From assembly GCA_950022655.1 (NCBI GenBank), contig OX465584.1, positions 61,692,841 to 61,756,840 on the forward strand: a DNA stretch of 64,000 bases, read 5' to 3'. The position numbers and the translations under genes were made by a program. The first letter of the stretch is position 1. Each line of letters opens with the position of its first letter. The notes below the pieces were generated by a model, which saw nothing but the letters and a program-made list of their open reading frames with translations, ran no database searches and was not told the DNA's origin. Source of the DNA: Alentia gelatinosa. Taxonomy: Eukaryota > Annelida > Polychaeta > Phyllodocida > Polynoidae. Below are positions 33,905 through 44,960 of this stretch, in pieces.

Positions 33905-34280
33905 GTTGTTGGAGGAAAATAATTCCTGTGTGAGGAAGAATTCATTGGTGCCACACACCTCATCTTCGGCGGATCACTGATCTACTCATAAAAAAGGTTT
34001 CGCTCCTCCCTCAAACTAATGAGAAGTCTGTAGCTGGGTTATGGGCAAGGCTGGAGGCCCTGGCTCTGTGAAGATTCGCTTACACAGACTTACGCTCCGA
34101 GTAATTGTAACTGGCATCCAATACTTTACGCCACCTGAGCAGAAGAATTGTGTGGATGAGCTGCTCATAAGGCGTGAGCAGGTGAAGATCCAACCAGCGG
34201 CATGTCTAAGTAGCGGGATACGGAAAGAGGGGTCTTTGGTCACGGTGTATGGATTGTTTGCCAACCCTATTGGCTGACAA
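33905..34280. other. Diverged copy of 33300-33475 plus unique flank
   Basis: ATTCATTGGTGCCACACACC, CTACTCATAAAAAAGGTTTC and AATGAGAAGTCTGTAGCTGG match the upstream segment. The part after 34060 is open on both strands but unrecognised. Confidence 0.35.
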
Positions 34281-34304
34281 AATGTAACTTACATATATAT
34301 ATAT

Positions 34305-34552
34305 TTATCCTACCCCTACTATAAACACTATTTAACATTGACTTTCTGTATGTGCCCGTGTGTCGCATACGGATAAAAAAAATCGCTCCTAGGAGCATAC
34401 AAAAAATGGACCAATCAGAGATCAGCATCTGAAAGTAGTTCTAAGCGCCTTCAGAGCAGCAAGGAGAGCTATATGGAGGACTTCAGAAGGTTTTTATCGT
34501 GTTTTTATGTTATTATCCTCACATAAAAATATCGATCACAGGGGTAGGATAA
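34305..34552 (+). mobile_element. HpT-A TIR element without its hairpin
   Basis: TTATCCTACCCC at the left and GGGGTAGGATAA at 34541-34552. The interior shares AACATTGACT and GGACCAATCAG with 7288-7499. It also contains the palindrome CTCCTAGGAG. Confidence 0.75.
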
Positions 34553-34640
34553 AATCAAAACCTTATTCGTTTTAATCTGATTAAAACTCATCCGGTTTTA
34601 TGATTATATATAAATGTACGAACATATATATATATTATAT

Positions 34641-34936
34641 TATAGAGGAAACCTCTGAAAGTTTAGAGTCAGAGCTCGGATCCCATTAAGTTTGAATCAC
34701 TTAGTAATTCACAAAGATAAGCCGCATGAATTACATAGTGATTCAAACGAGATGGGATCGACCTCTGACCCTAAACTTCAATATGTTTCTGAATTTATCT
34801 CACTCTTCACATTGACTAATAGGCCTTCCCTTTGTGACATAATCTCTCATTGAGTGTTTTTCTCTAAATACTCCATGGGCGTTGGATACGAATTCCCAAT
34901 GTTTCGTCTATGGGGAAAAATATCCGAGGTGAGATT
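34641..34936 (-). mobile_element. HpT-C composite
   Basis: On the plus strand: TATAGAGGAAACCTCTGAAA, hairpin arms GGTCAGAGCTCGGATCCC and GATCGACCTCTGACC, apex region AAAGATAAGCCGCATG, then ATTTATCTCACTCTTCAC and the outer end GAGGTGAGATTA. A near-complete inverted copy of 29733-30014. Confidence 0.8.
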
Positions 34937-34951
34937 AATATATATGTATAT

Positions 34952-35075
34952 CACTGCATGAACATCATTATTTTACATATGGATGCACCCGGCGTATATA
35001 AGTAGGTATTTTGCGTATACAAGGTCGTCCAATTCCCTGTGTGTATACACCTCATCTGTAGGCGTATATAAGCAT
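34952..35075 (+). mobile_element. CACTG element, left half
   Basis: CACTGCATGAACATCATT, GGCGTATATAAGTAGGTATT and TTGCGTATACAAGG match the left half of 33543-33837. The right half is missing. The same half-length form is in the duplication at 8617 and 9082. Confidence 0.65.
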
Positions 35076-35295
35076 CCAGTTTTTATTATCAAATTGTGAG
35101 GCTAATGATGTTTCCAAGTAGGTAGATCTGCTTTCAGAACTCAAATGGAACAAAAGTATTTTGTTTTGAGCACAGCAGATACCGTATGTGATTTAACTCG
35201 ACCAACCCCCTATGTCATAGCTCAGTACAGACAGGGGTTGGTTGCCAATCTTCTGCTACTGTTGCTCAGAGTGATATCTTAGAAAAGCCCCCTTC

Positions 35296-36772
35296 TGGTA
35301 GGATCTCACACTCTATAAGTGGTATTCTGAACAAGGTTCTCACTACGCACCCCTCTCATAAGATCTCACACTCTCTAAGTGGTATTATGTACCCCTCTCA
35401 TAAGATCTCACACTCTCTAAGTGGTATTCTGTACAAGGTTCTCACTACGCACCCCTCTCATAAGATCTCACACTCTATAAGTGGTATTCTGTACCCCTCT
35501 CATATGATCTCACACTCTCTAAGTGGTATTCTGAACAAGGTTCTCACTACGCACCCCTCTCATAAGATCTCACACTCTATAAGTGGTATTCTGTACAAGG
35601 TTCTCACTACGCACCCCTCTCATAAGATCTCACACTCTATAAGTGGTATTCTGTACCCCTCTCATATGATCTCACACTCTCTAAGTGGTATTCTGAACAA
35701 GGTTCTCACTACGCACCCCTCTCATAAGATCTCACACTCTATAAGTGGTATTCTGAACAAGGTTCTCACTACGCACCCCTCTCATAAGATTTCACACTCT
35801 ATAAGTGGTATTCTGAACAAGGTTCTCACTACGCAACCCTCTCATAAGATCTCACACTCTCTAGGTGGTATTCTGTACAAGGTTCTCACTACGCACCCCT
35901 CTCATCAGATCTCACACTCTATAAATGGTATTCTGTCCAAGGTTCTCACTACGCACCCCTCTCATAAGACCTCACACTCTCTAGGTTGTATTATGTATAA
36001 GGTTCTCACTAGGCACCCCTCTCATAAGATTTCACACTCTATAAGTGGTATTCTGAACAAGGTTCTCACTACGCACCCCTCTCATAAGATCTCACACTCT
36101 TTAAGTGGTATTCTGAACAAGGTAGTCACTACGCACCCCTCTCATAAGATCTCACACTCTATAAGTGGTATTCTGTACCCCTCTCATATGATCTCACACT
36201 CTCTAAGTGGTATTCTGAACAAGGTTCTCACTACGCACCCCTCTCATAAGATCTCACACTCTATAAGTGGTATTCTGAACAAGGTTCTCACTACGCACCC
36301 CTCTCATAAGATTTCACAATCTATAAGTGGTATTCTGAACAAGGTTCTCACTACGCAACCCTCTCATAAGATCTCACACTCTCTGGGTGGTATTCTGTAC
36401 AAGGTTCTCACTACGCACCCCTCTCATCAGATCTCACACTCTCTAAGTGGTATTCTGTCCAAGGTTCTCACTACGCACCCCTCTCATAAGACCTCACACT
36501 CTCTAGGTTGTATTATGTATAAGGTTCTCACTAGGCACCCCTTTCATAAGATCTCACACTCTCTCAGTGGTATTCTGTACAAGTTTCTCACTACCCACCC
36601 CTCTCATAAGATCTCACACTCTCTATGTGGTATTCTGTACAAGGTTCTCACTACGCACCCCTTTCATAAGATCTCACACTCTCTAGGTGGTATTCTGTAC
36701 AAGGTTCTCACTACGCACCCCTCTCATAAGATCTCACTCTCTCTAAGTGGTATTCTGTACAAGGTTCTCACT
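35296..36772 (+). repeat. 60/42-bp tandem array with higher-order repeat
   Basis: The 60-bp unit reads CACCCCTCTCATAAGATCTC, ACACTCTCTAAGTGGTATTC, TGTACAAGGTTCTCACTACG. Four 42-bp units lack an 18-bp piece between GTAC and CCCT. A block containing rare variants recurs at a 522-bp offset (for example ATAAGACCTC at 35964 and 36486), which equals eight long plus one short unit. The 473-residue frame starting at 35387 stays open only because 60 and 42 are multiples of three. Confidence 0.95.
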
Positions 36773-36990
36773 ATAAGCTCTATAGGTGAAGAATTCTTAA
36801 CAAACTAGAGCCTTAAGAATCCACTGGCCTGCCTCCTGTGGTAAACACATACATCAATGCAACCCAAAGATTCCTATAATCTCAATGATGCCACCTAGCG
36901 GGAATACTGTGTACTTGGCGCCCTTGGGGCCTTTCTTGGACTGGAATACAGAACACTACTTAGAGAGTGTGAGATCTTATGACAGGAGTG
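36773..36990 (+). mobile_element. CACCCCTCTCATAAG foldback: remainder of the array host
   Basis: GAAGAATTCTTAACAAAC, TGATGCCACCTAGCGGGAAT and the right end GAGTGTGAGATCTTATGACA follow directly on the array. With one left-end unit instead of about 25, this would be an ordinary copy like 43553-43872. Confidence 0.8.
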
Positions 36991-37226
36991 CAAAAAACAG
37001 CTAAAATCAAATTATTCAAAAGTTTCATTAATCTTCCCGAAATTTCAAAACTGCATTGCCGTATGAAATGCAAATGAGCAGTATTTTAACCTTCCCAGAT
37101 AATAACGAAAAGTAATAGCCTCATTACTATGCTATTTTTTATTATTATTTGATGCAAAGCATCATCGATCCAAAGTGCAAAGGAGCTGCAAAGGAGCTGC
37201 TTAAGCTTACCCATGTGAGACGTCAT
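36991..37226. other. No recognisable feature
   Basis: AT-rich spacer. Confidence 0.4.
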
Positions 37227-37765
37227 CAATTTTCCGATTTAGCACCCTCCACTGTAGACTGGCTCCTGTCCCTGCATTCTATGGCTACCCTCCTCACTGG
37301 GATACAGGGATTGGTACAATCCGTAATGGTGTTAGATTTCTGGTGCTGTTTAGCTCCAGTATTCCCAACACTCTCCATACAGATCTCCGGCTACTGATTA
37401 GGATATCTGCTGGTAGATTGATATCCTCTCAATCGGGTCACAGTCAGGAGCAGGCAAGATTTATTGCTATGACAACACTGGCGGCCAGGGAACTGGTGGA
37501 GGGGGATGGGGAGGGGTAGGAGGAGGTGTAGGATTACAATGAGCGACCCGGGGGACATATACAGGAGGTTCTGTTCCTACTGGACAAGTCTTTGATTCAT
37601 GGGCCAATCAGAGAAGGATACATACTATAATGAACTTTATTCTGATTGTGGTTTTTTTTTATTGAGTACTTTCCCGACATACAATAATCACCAATATTCC
37701 AAGCGCTCTGGAATCATTTAATGAATGTTCATAATCAAAGACATGAGCAAGTCTACCTTCGCTGG
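37227..37765 (-). repeat. T-family dispersed repeat, copy 2
   Basis: Inverse of 20823-21290: CATTCTATGGCTACCCTCCT, GGTGCTGTTTAGCTCCAGTA, AGAGAAGGATACATACTATA, TTAATGAATGTTCATAATC. An insertion-like stretch with a T-run lies near 37650-37710. It has one unit of the segment that is an array at 59512-60125. Confidence 0.8.
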
Positions 37766-38129
37766 TACCCCATCAGCGCTTGGTTTCGTCTCCTTTCTCC
37801 ACAAACGGACCAGCAAATCTAATCACCCGTTTGCCAAGGGAGCAAATGAGCTAAAACACAATCCCCAAGTTGAGGGTTTCTAATCTCTCATCCTGCTTCT
37901 TAATTGCTTTCTTTGATCACTTCAAGGACAATAACTCTGTCAATACAATTACCCCTACCCCTCCCCCTCCCCGGTCCCCCTCTGCCCTGAGGCATCCTCG
38001 GCATTGTTCTTTGTTCTTGTCTAATCTGATGAATTTCATGAGAGGTATTGTTCCCTTTCCAGAAAGTATGGCTTCTTCCTTGATTTAAATGTAACCCATA
38101 TTCACGATGCAGATTAGAAATGATAGCAA

Positions 38130-38420
38130 TACTTATATAGAACGTCCTGACCATGCTGTACAAGCTACAAAACTGTAAATTATCATCGAGTTTGTGGCTT
38201 GTACAAGCATGGTTGGATGTTATATATTTACTATATACCCGAAATTAAGAAAAATTATTACGGTCATTTCATTTGGCTTAGGAACTTATATTTTAGTCTT
38301 CGTATACCGGACAAGTGTTCCGTATTTTCCCATACAGAACAGTGATCCTTACGTTATTTTTACGTTATATGGCAAAACAGTGCCTATCTACAGTATATAT
38401 ATGGCATGGGTATATAGTAA
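38130..38420 (+). repeat. Dispersed repeat with a 62-bp hairpin
   Basis: Pairs with 21608-21965. CCATGCTGTACAAGCTAC at 38152 is mirrored by GTGGCTTGTACAAGCATGG ending near 38212, a strong hairpin. The rest is AT-rich. Confidence 0.65.
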
Positions 38421-38631
38421 TTCATCTGATATTATATAACCTGTGCGCAAATGTCTCAAACTTCACACTAGCGAGCTGTATGTATATGCAAATTTAGGCT
38501 AAGATATAATGATTTTGGATATATGATAAATTTAGAACAACATTTGCAGATATTTACAATATGAATGTATTCATACCCAGCATACAAATGATAAGGGACA
38601 TTATGGTCAGGTATCAGCCTGCCACAGTATT

Positions 38632-38720
38632 TTGATCTGCATGGTCGTATTCTCCTTGTAGTTGACGCCTAGTAATACTACGCGTCAACTACAAGATGAA
38701 TAATCATGGTAATGTTGTAT
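38632..38720. repeat. HpT-D hairpin relic
   Basis: GTCGTATTCTCCTTGTAGTT and GCGTCAACTACAAGATGA are the inner arms of the hairpin seen whole at 57405-57549. The outer arms are partly lost, and the flank AATCATGGTAATGTTG is retained. Confidence 0.7.
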
Positions 38721-38841
38721 TCATTACTCATCTTTTGACTAGTCATGAGGAATCTTGTAAATAACTATAAATTCGACCTAAGCGCAGTGCATTATTTGTA
38801 TAAAATAGTTTCTATAATGCCCATCAGGTGGCCAAGAAAAC

Positions 38842-38865
38842 CCGTATTCTCCTAGGAGAATACGG
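38842..38865. repeat. 24-bp perfect palindrome
   Basis: CCGTATTCTCCTAGGAGAAT followed by ACGG reads identically on both strands. It probably descends from an HpT-D hairpin that lost its loop. Confidence 0.85.
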
Positions 38866-39734
38866 CTATATCCTGTGTATCGTACATTCTGTTAGTGTGT
38901 TCAAGGGGTAACATACCTAAAGCAAAATTGCGTATAGACGTAGCAAAGGTAGCTCACGACCACAGTGAAGTAAAGGCTGTCCCATGCTGGTTTATATACC
39001 AGTGGTCTTTCCCGCCCTCATTAAAGGTTGGGTTCTCATTGGTTCTCATATTGACAAGGTTATTTTGGCCTTGATTGCGCCTGAGAGGTGTTTTCTCAGC
39101 TTGCTCACAGTATAGAGCCTCCCCTCTGTGTGTACAGGGGTAGGTGGTTGAGTGGTTGGGGTGGGAGGGTGGGACATGGTGAGGGGGGTGGGTACAGTGC
39201 TGTATGATTTGGTGACTGGTGTAAGGCGTTCTGGTATGGAAAACCTACGTTTTCTAAATCTGTGAGTGTTTTAAAACATGTAGAACCTGTTTTTTGGCGT
39301 TTTTTGGGGCCTTCTGTGGTTTCGACCTTCCATGAGGTCTCGTCAGGTGAGGTGCTGACCAGATGCTTTCGTCTGTGGTCTAAGTGGAGTTTGTGGCACT
39401 CCCCTTAAAAAAATTGTGCCCTTAATAATGTACAGTCTTATATTGTTAGGGTTTTTTGTTTTGTTTGTGGGACTTTTTTCGGAAAAAATAATAAATATTT
39501 TTCCGTTGCCTTACTTCATAGTTCATGAGCCTGGTACCTCCGATTCGGAAAAATATCTTGGTGTGTAATTTTTTTCGATTGGAAACTGATCAAAGAATCA
39601 GCACCAAACAGTGAAAAATTACACAGTAACATACCGAAAGCAACTCGTTTCGGTCAAAGTACTCCAACTTGTTTGAATGCTACATGATATTCACTTTGCT
39701 ATCCCTTCATCCATTGCGTAGGATTGTTGCGTAG
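38866..39734. other. No gene; HpT-B fragment near the end
   Basis: At 39628-39710, GAAAGCAACTCGTTTCGGTC and TTGAATGCTACATGATATTC are the 5' arm of an HpT-B hairpin, cut before the apex. The remaining sequence, including GGTTTCGACCTTCCATGAGG, is not recognised. Confidence 0.5.
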
Positions 39735-39776
39735 CGTTAACTTAGTCTTGAGACTCCGTATTAAGTGGGTAATAAA
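39735..39776. repeat. HpT-D terminal fragment
   Basis: TCTTGAGACTCCGTATTAAG then TGGGTAATAAAA matches the end of the HpT-D unit. Confidence 0.5.
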
Positions 39777-40914
39777 ATTCAGCCTTATGAAACCAGACCT
39801 TAATTCAATGAGAAACCTGACTGTGTCCGAGTACCTGAGATGCACTGATTCCGTGATTCTCGTATAACCGTGAGACACTCTCCCCCAGATGTCGTTGTGA
39901 GAGCCACACTCACGTGCACTCACACGGCAGCGTGCTGCGGTGAAGAGCGACGGCAGGTCCGCACAAACGACCATTCAGGCTCCTGATTGGACGTGTCTTC
40001 TGCAAGCGAACTCTCCCACGCGGGAGGTCGGGAAGTTCATCAGACCGGAAGAAGGCGAGCTTGTTCCCGGAGCATAAATAGATAACAGGGAGATGGGGGA
40101 TAGGGACCAGTATCATCCGTGTGAATCGCCATCAAATAAGCGCCAAGAGAGCAATCATTGCTTTTCCTTACCACTGACAATGTTGGTGAGATTGGTGTGG
40201 CCAATCCCAATCCCAACCACTATCACTATTCCACCTACAATCCATATCTTCTATACATAGACCATCAAGGGGGTATTCACCTATTAAGACGCGTATTCGG
40301 AGGAGGTAAGAATAGAGGGAAACTGGCTTTGTGTGGACGAATCCCGAAATTATGAGCTGAAAATGGCTAAGGTTATTTATTTTAGTTTGTATACAGAGCC
40401 TTGCGTGTTTCAGAGAATAGTATTCAATTGGTTAGGCATTTAAGGGTTCCTTTAACTTGTATGTTTTCCTCACGCATCTGAGGTTCAATTTGATTGGTCT
40501 AAACGGCGTCACGTGATCAGCCTTGCAATGGAAACGTCAGCCTTGAAATGGAAACCATTTTTCATTCAATAACTTTAATGACAAGGTATTGGCAGCCTCC
40601 CATAGATCAGTAGACAATACAAGAGGACATTACAGGACAAACTATAATTCATTCACACAATCATTCAGGAAAATAATTTCCTTAGGAAAAAAATGTCTAT
40701 GTCTTAAATTGAATGATATTCTGATCATTTTGGAAACTTTTCATTTTTTTGTAGTGTTTATGCATATTTACAATTAATTCGCACAATCTTTCAGCTAAAT
40801 AATATCCTTAGTGAATAGTGAATAAATGTGAGTAGCGCATTGGCTTAATTTGTATATACATAAGCGCGGTTATATATTTTTTACATTCAATTATATTTTA
40901 CATATTATTATTAT
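39777..40914. other. Longest apparently non-repetitive stretch
   Basis: GC-richer at 39890-40110. No second copy is visible in the window. It holds an inverted CCAAT (GATTGG at about 39985) and a TATA-like CATAAATAG at about 40073, but no frame with a recognisable domain. It is a candidate for real single-copy sequence. Confidence 0.35.
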
Positions 40915-40952
40915 ATATATTATTTTATATATATATATATAATATAATTGAT

Positions 40953-41022
<70 letters not shown>

Positions 41023-41033
41023 TATATAGTATA
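40915..41033. repeat. TA-rich dinucleotide tract
   Basis: Two runs of TA separated by AATTGATCC. Near-palindromic, able to extrude as a cruciform. Confidence 0.9.
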
Positions 41034-41448
41034 AATGATCCTATACCCCAAGAGTAGCGGAATGTAACAATAGAGTGTTACTATATATATGAGAAAAGCT
41101 GTTCCATGCACCGCCCCCCCCCCCTCCACCCCGCCATTCTGCAGCCTGACTGCGAATTAATCACCTCTTGTAGGGTTTAATGCATATTTAGTGGGTGGCG
41201 GGACGAGGTTTACGGTGGTGGAGGGGCGAGGCGCCTGGCCCCGGGAGTGCAGGACAATGAGCTGCTCATGAGTAGATGAGATCAGGGTGCGGGTTAATAC
41301 CCGGCGATAAACTGCGCGGAATGAGCCGATGAATCTGCTCACAGCGGGGAAAGGTCCGTGCTGGCGGCTGCCACACGTTTAAAGATACATGGTGTAGAGT
41401 GAGATGGTGAAGAAGTGAAGACCGGTGTCCACCAATGCCGATTCTGGT
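41034..41448. other. GC-richer spacer, unassigned
   Basis: C-run at 41105-41115. The stretch 41160-41390 has GGGTGGCGGGACGAGG and GGCGCCTGGCCCCGGG and no second copy in the window. No gene can be called. Confidence 0.4.
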
Positions 41449-41672
41449 CCCGATATATAGGCATTACGATCCATGAACTCACCCCTGAAATACAGTAATA
41501 TTAGGAAACGTCCTTACTCTTGACGAAACGGTTCCTGGTCGAGGTCAATCGTCGATATCATACTGCCTTCCTATTTTAGCTCCTTCGTTTTCTTCCGAAG
41601 ATCATCGAAGTGTGTGTGTTTTTGCGCTTCTCATTACAAATCAACTTTACAGTAATTCGTTTTCGTCATCTC
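41449..41672 (+). repeat. Direct repeat unit 1 with half hairpin
   Basis: ATAGGCATTACGATCCATGA, GGAAACGTCCTTACTCTTGA, then at GATATCATACTGCC the palindrome stops and CTTCCTATTTTAGCTCCTTC follows. The same GGCATTACGATCC start recurs at 41680, and the CTTCCTATTTTAGC tail recurs at 42478-42595. It looks like a hairpin broken at its centre with flanking duplication. Confidence 0.7.
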
Positions 41673-41866
41673 ATATATAGGCATTACGATCCATGAACTC
41701 ACCCCTGAAATACAGTAATATTAGGAAACGTCCTTACTGTGGACGAAACGGTTCCTGTTCGAGGTCAGTCGTGGATATCATACTGCCTGACGCCATAGGC
41801 GGAAGGCAGTATGAAATTGACGACTGACCGAGAACTAGAATCGTTTCGTCTACAGTCAGGACGTTT
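41673..41866. repeat. Direct repeat unit 2 with complete hairpin
   Basis: The hairpin at about 41722-41866 has arms GGAAACGTCCTTACTGTGGA and CATACTGCC with inverse arms; the apex is GCC-ATA-GGC. The same family occurs at 45493-45640. The flanking ACCCCTGAAATACAG is shared with unit 1. Confidence 0.8.
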
Positions 41867-42035
41867 GCTTATTGTCATATACCTTAAATCTGTGAAAATA
41901 CGACATTTTAATGAATTATTAAGTCACTCTCACAGCGGGCACGAACATTATTATTACTGCACCCCTAGTAGCGGGCAGTATTTCATAGACATTCAAACAC
42001 AGGTATATAAAAATATACTATTATAGGATTATGGT

Positions 42036-42285
42036 TTGCTGGATCCATGGGCAACACAAGTACATGTATATTTATATGTTCTTGTATCTTTATTTGTATT
42101 GATGTCTGTACTTGTCTTGTCAATTGTTAATCCTTTTTGTCTGTACCTACTAGTACTGTATTTGATTGTATTTGTCTCTACTTCATCTCTGTTATGGACA
42201 CAGCAAGGAAGAACGCCCTGCAAAGGGTGATTGTATTGTTCCTATTCTGTAAACAAAAAACAAATAAAAATAAAATTCTATAATA
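42036..42285 (+). mobile_element. Possible LINE 3' tail
   Basis: T/G-rich sequence with TTATGGACACAGCAAGGAAG and AACGCCCTGCAAAGGG, then an A-rich end with AAATAAAAATAAAA. This layout resembles 3' ends of CR1/L2-like LINEs in my recollection, but I cannot test it here. No reverse-transcriptase frame is attached. Confidence 0.25.
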
Positions 42286-42477
42286 CATGGTGTTGAAAGA
42301 AACAATTTCAGTCTTCATTCGGTGTATTTCATTCTGCAAGAAGAAAACATTAGTCATCATTTGTCAGATCCTTAAGAGTGATTAAAAGGTTAATGACTGT
42401 GGAAGCCGTAAAATAAGTCTGAAACTTGAGCGGAATAAGTGTTACCTGAAACCAATGAAAACCAGTTGTCGTCGTCC

Positions 42478-42595
42478 GCTTCCTATTTTAGCTCCTTCGT
42501 TTTCTTCCGAAGATCATCGAAGTGTGTGTTTTTGCACTTCTCATTACAAATCAACTTAACAGTAATTCGTTTTCGTCGTCTCATCATGATCATTG
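42478..42595 (+). repeat. Third copy of the CTTCCTATTTTAGC segment
   Basis: CTTCCTATTTTAGCTCCTTC, CGAAGATCATCGAAGTGTG and CAGTAATTCGTTTTCGTC match 41566-41672 closely. Confidence 0.8.
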
Positions 42596-42678
42596 ATGGA
42601 TTTTACAAGGAAAGGTGAAAGGAAGATAGGTTTTCATGGTTAAGCTAAGGAGAAAGTTGTTAAAGCAAAAGGAGATTA

Positions 42679-42930
42679 ACTGCGCAAAAACCAATAGTTT
42701 ATATATGTATACACCTGGCGTATATAGGTATGATTTTGCGTATACCAGGTAGTCCTATTTTCCGTTGTGTATACGCCTCATCCCGCACACAATATTTCTC
42801 TTCATATACGCTTTGCGGCAAATACAGCCATTACGCTGATGTATAGAAGAGGAAACGTGTCAATATACAGCCGATTAATGCACTTACGCGATGGCGTATA
42901 TATGAATAAACTGGTGGTTTTCGTGCAGTG
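42679..42930. mobile_element. CACTG element, 252 bp
   Basis: Left AACTGCGCAAAAACCAATAG, right ACTGGTGGTTTTCGTGCAGT. The interior TGTATACACCTGGCGTATAT and TTGCGGCAAATACAGCC match 33543-33837, with about 40 bp missing in the middle. Confidence 0.8.
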
Positions 42931-43552
42931 ATTTTAATTCAGATATTAGTTTCAGTGTTGCGGGTGGGGCTTTTAAGACTTTTATTTAAGCTGTAGTGCA
43001 TTCGGGTTTCCAGTTGGTTTTCTTGTCGGCGGCTAGAGGTACCAAAAATCAAACGGGCCCAGTCTCAGACTTTGAAACATGAGAATATACCCTGGTGGAA
43101 CCACGACCATTCTACTCCACTCTATCTCTACCATTTTAACAAGAGAACGGAGAAGGATATAATTGTCTTAAAATAGGAAGTCATCCTTGAATAACTCATG
43201 TCATTAATAGAAACTTAAAAGCCTAGCCTTTATTTATTATGGTCGACTGAACTTGATGGAGAAACGTTTTCTATCATGAGCAGGCTGCTAAACTTGGAAC
43301 TGATGGCTTTTCTTCTCCACACGTTCAAATTTTGTTCTGGAAGAAATATGGAAAAAAACGAATTAAACAATATCACTCCCATATTGTAATTAGTTTAAAC
43401 AAAAATACATTTTAAATTAATAATACATACAGTTCTTGCCGTAGTTAGATCTTCCACTGTGTGTTTACAGTAAGACAAACAGATGAACACATACATTGTA
43501 CATGTATTTAAACACACTTAGGATAAATATATAATACAATATTAGGGTGGAG
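42931..43552. other. No recognisable feature
   Basis: AT-rich spacer without repeat matches in the window. Confidence 0.45.
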
Positions 43553-43872
43553 GGTGCACCCCTCTCATAAGATCTCACACTCTCTAAGTGGTATTCTGTA
43601 CAATGTTTTCACTTGCGCTCTGTGGGAGAAGAATTTTTAACGAACTAGGCTTAGAGCCTTCAGAATCCACTGGCGCACTGTATTCCCGCTTGGTGGAATC
43701 ATTGAGATTATAGGAATCTTTGGGTTGTATTGATGTACGTCTTTAGCACGGGAGGCAGGGAAATATATTCTCAAGGCTCAGCCTAGATTGTTAAGAATTC
43801 TTCTCCTATAAAGCGTAGTGAGAGTACAGAATACGACTTAGAGAGTGTGAGATCTTATGAGAGGGGTGCACC
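43553..43872. mobile_element. CACCCCTCTCATAAG foldback, complete copy
   Basis: Outer ends GGTGCACCCCTCTCATAAG and CTTATGAGAGGGGTGCACC. The inverted arms continue inwards through AGTGGTATTCTGTAC, CTCTGTGGGAGAAGAA and TTTTTAACGAACTAGG, giving arms of over 100 bp. Each arm holds exactly one unit of the 60-bp sequence that is tandem at 35296-36772. Confidence 0.85.
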
Positions 43873-44348
43873 ATGAGATATGATTAGCTAGCCGGTTTAC
43901 CAGTCATAAACAGGACACATGCACTTCACCTCTTTCTTAAACAAGCTATACGACTCTCTTCTATAAATCCTCTCATCCAGGGTAGTCCACAACATTTGTC
44001 CACGGTAGAAGGGTCAATGTAGATAATTTCTGCTCATATTTCGTTTATTTTCAAATCTGACTTTGTGACCAGTTAGTATGCTTGGCACTTAGGTAAGGGT
44101 TAAGACTTTGTTGTAGGCAAAGGGAAAGAAGTAGGTTATGGTAATGTAGCGAGTGAATTAATTCAGACAATATTCTATGTTTGCTGTTCTGAAGTGAGTT
44201 TTCTTATAGGATTTCCTGTCAATGTTTTAGATGGTATATTAGACTGGTCTTTATAGTTACCGTACGTGACAACAATTCTGATGTCGTACGATCCTGCCCG
44301 TTCCCCATTTTAACAGGTTTCAGCATATATCAGAATTGTATAATTGAT
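43873..44348. other. No recognisable feature
   Basis: AT-rich spacer. Confidence 0.45.
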
Positions 44349-44597
44349 TTATCTCACCCCTGGAATAAATGTCCATAGGCCTCACATTAGCATCTCGTTC
44401 TCAATGCCCCTTCAAGTTCTCCATGGTCTATATACTGTTTGTTGCCCATTCTTTTAATGTGTAAAGGGGTGAGATAAATACAGAAAGCAACTCGTTTTGG
44501 TCAAAGAAGTCATTTTCCAACTCGTTTGAACGTATGTGATATTCACTCCGCATCAAACTCATGAAAAACGACGACTTTGACCAAAACTTGTTGGTTT
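44349..44597 (+). mobile_element. HpT-B composite
   Basis: TTATCTCACCCCTGG, inner end GGGGTGAGATAA at 44466-44477, and hairpin arms CTCGTTTTGGTCAAAG and CTTTGACCAAAACTTG. The apex GGC/GCC pair has been lost (CACTCCGCATC). Confidence 0.8.
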
Positions 44598-44960
44598 CTT
44601 CTTAAATACACATGTATGTTTCTATGAATGTCCTGTCTATCATACCACAAAATTTGATTTACTTCCAATATGATAATATGACTGTTTGAATAATATGTGA
44701 ATGATGTACACTTCATACAGATGCTTATATAGATATAAAGATACTAGTAAAATTACCAATTAGGAAATTACTTCTTTGTTTTTTCATGAATTGTATTTTC
44801 TGTCTTTTCAGGTAAGCCAACTTTCAAGCTATGACTCTTCTCATAGATAAGTATACATTATTTCTACTATACACCTGGTATTGATTGAATTCACTGAAGA
44901 AGGCAACATTGGAACTCGGCTCTTTGATGCCCCAGTTCTTGCTCTGTGTAGAGTTATTAG
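44598..44960. other. No recognisable feature
   Basis: AT-rich spacer. Confidence 0.45.

Noticed and set aside
35296..36772. Regularly spaced repeats resembling a CRISPR array
   Set aside because: There are no unique spacers: the whole 60-bp unit is repeated, and the setting is eukaryotic. The same applies to the 73-, 59-, 58- and 35-bp arrays.
35387..36808. 473-residue open frame
   Set aside because: It is the 60/42-bp array read through; both unit lengths are multiples of three, so the frame cannot close. No signal of selection or domain.
21091..37397. Similar peptides (HSMATLLTGIQGLV..) at 21091-21309 and 37149-37397
   Set aside because: The shared peptide comes from two copies of the T-family dispersed repeat, one of which has become a minisatellite; frames are not kept in the third copy.
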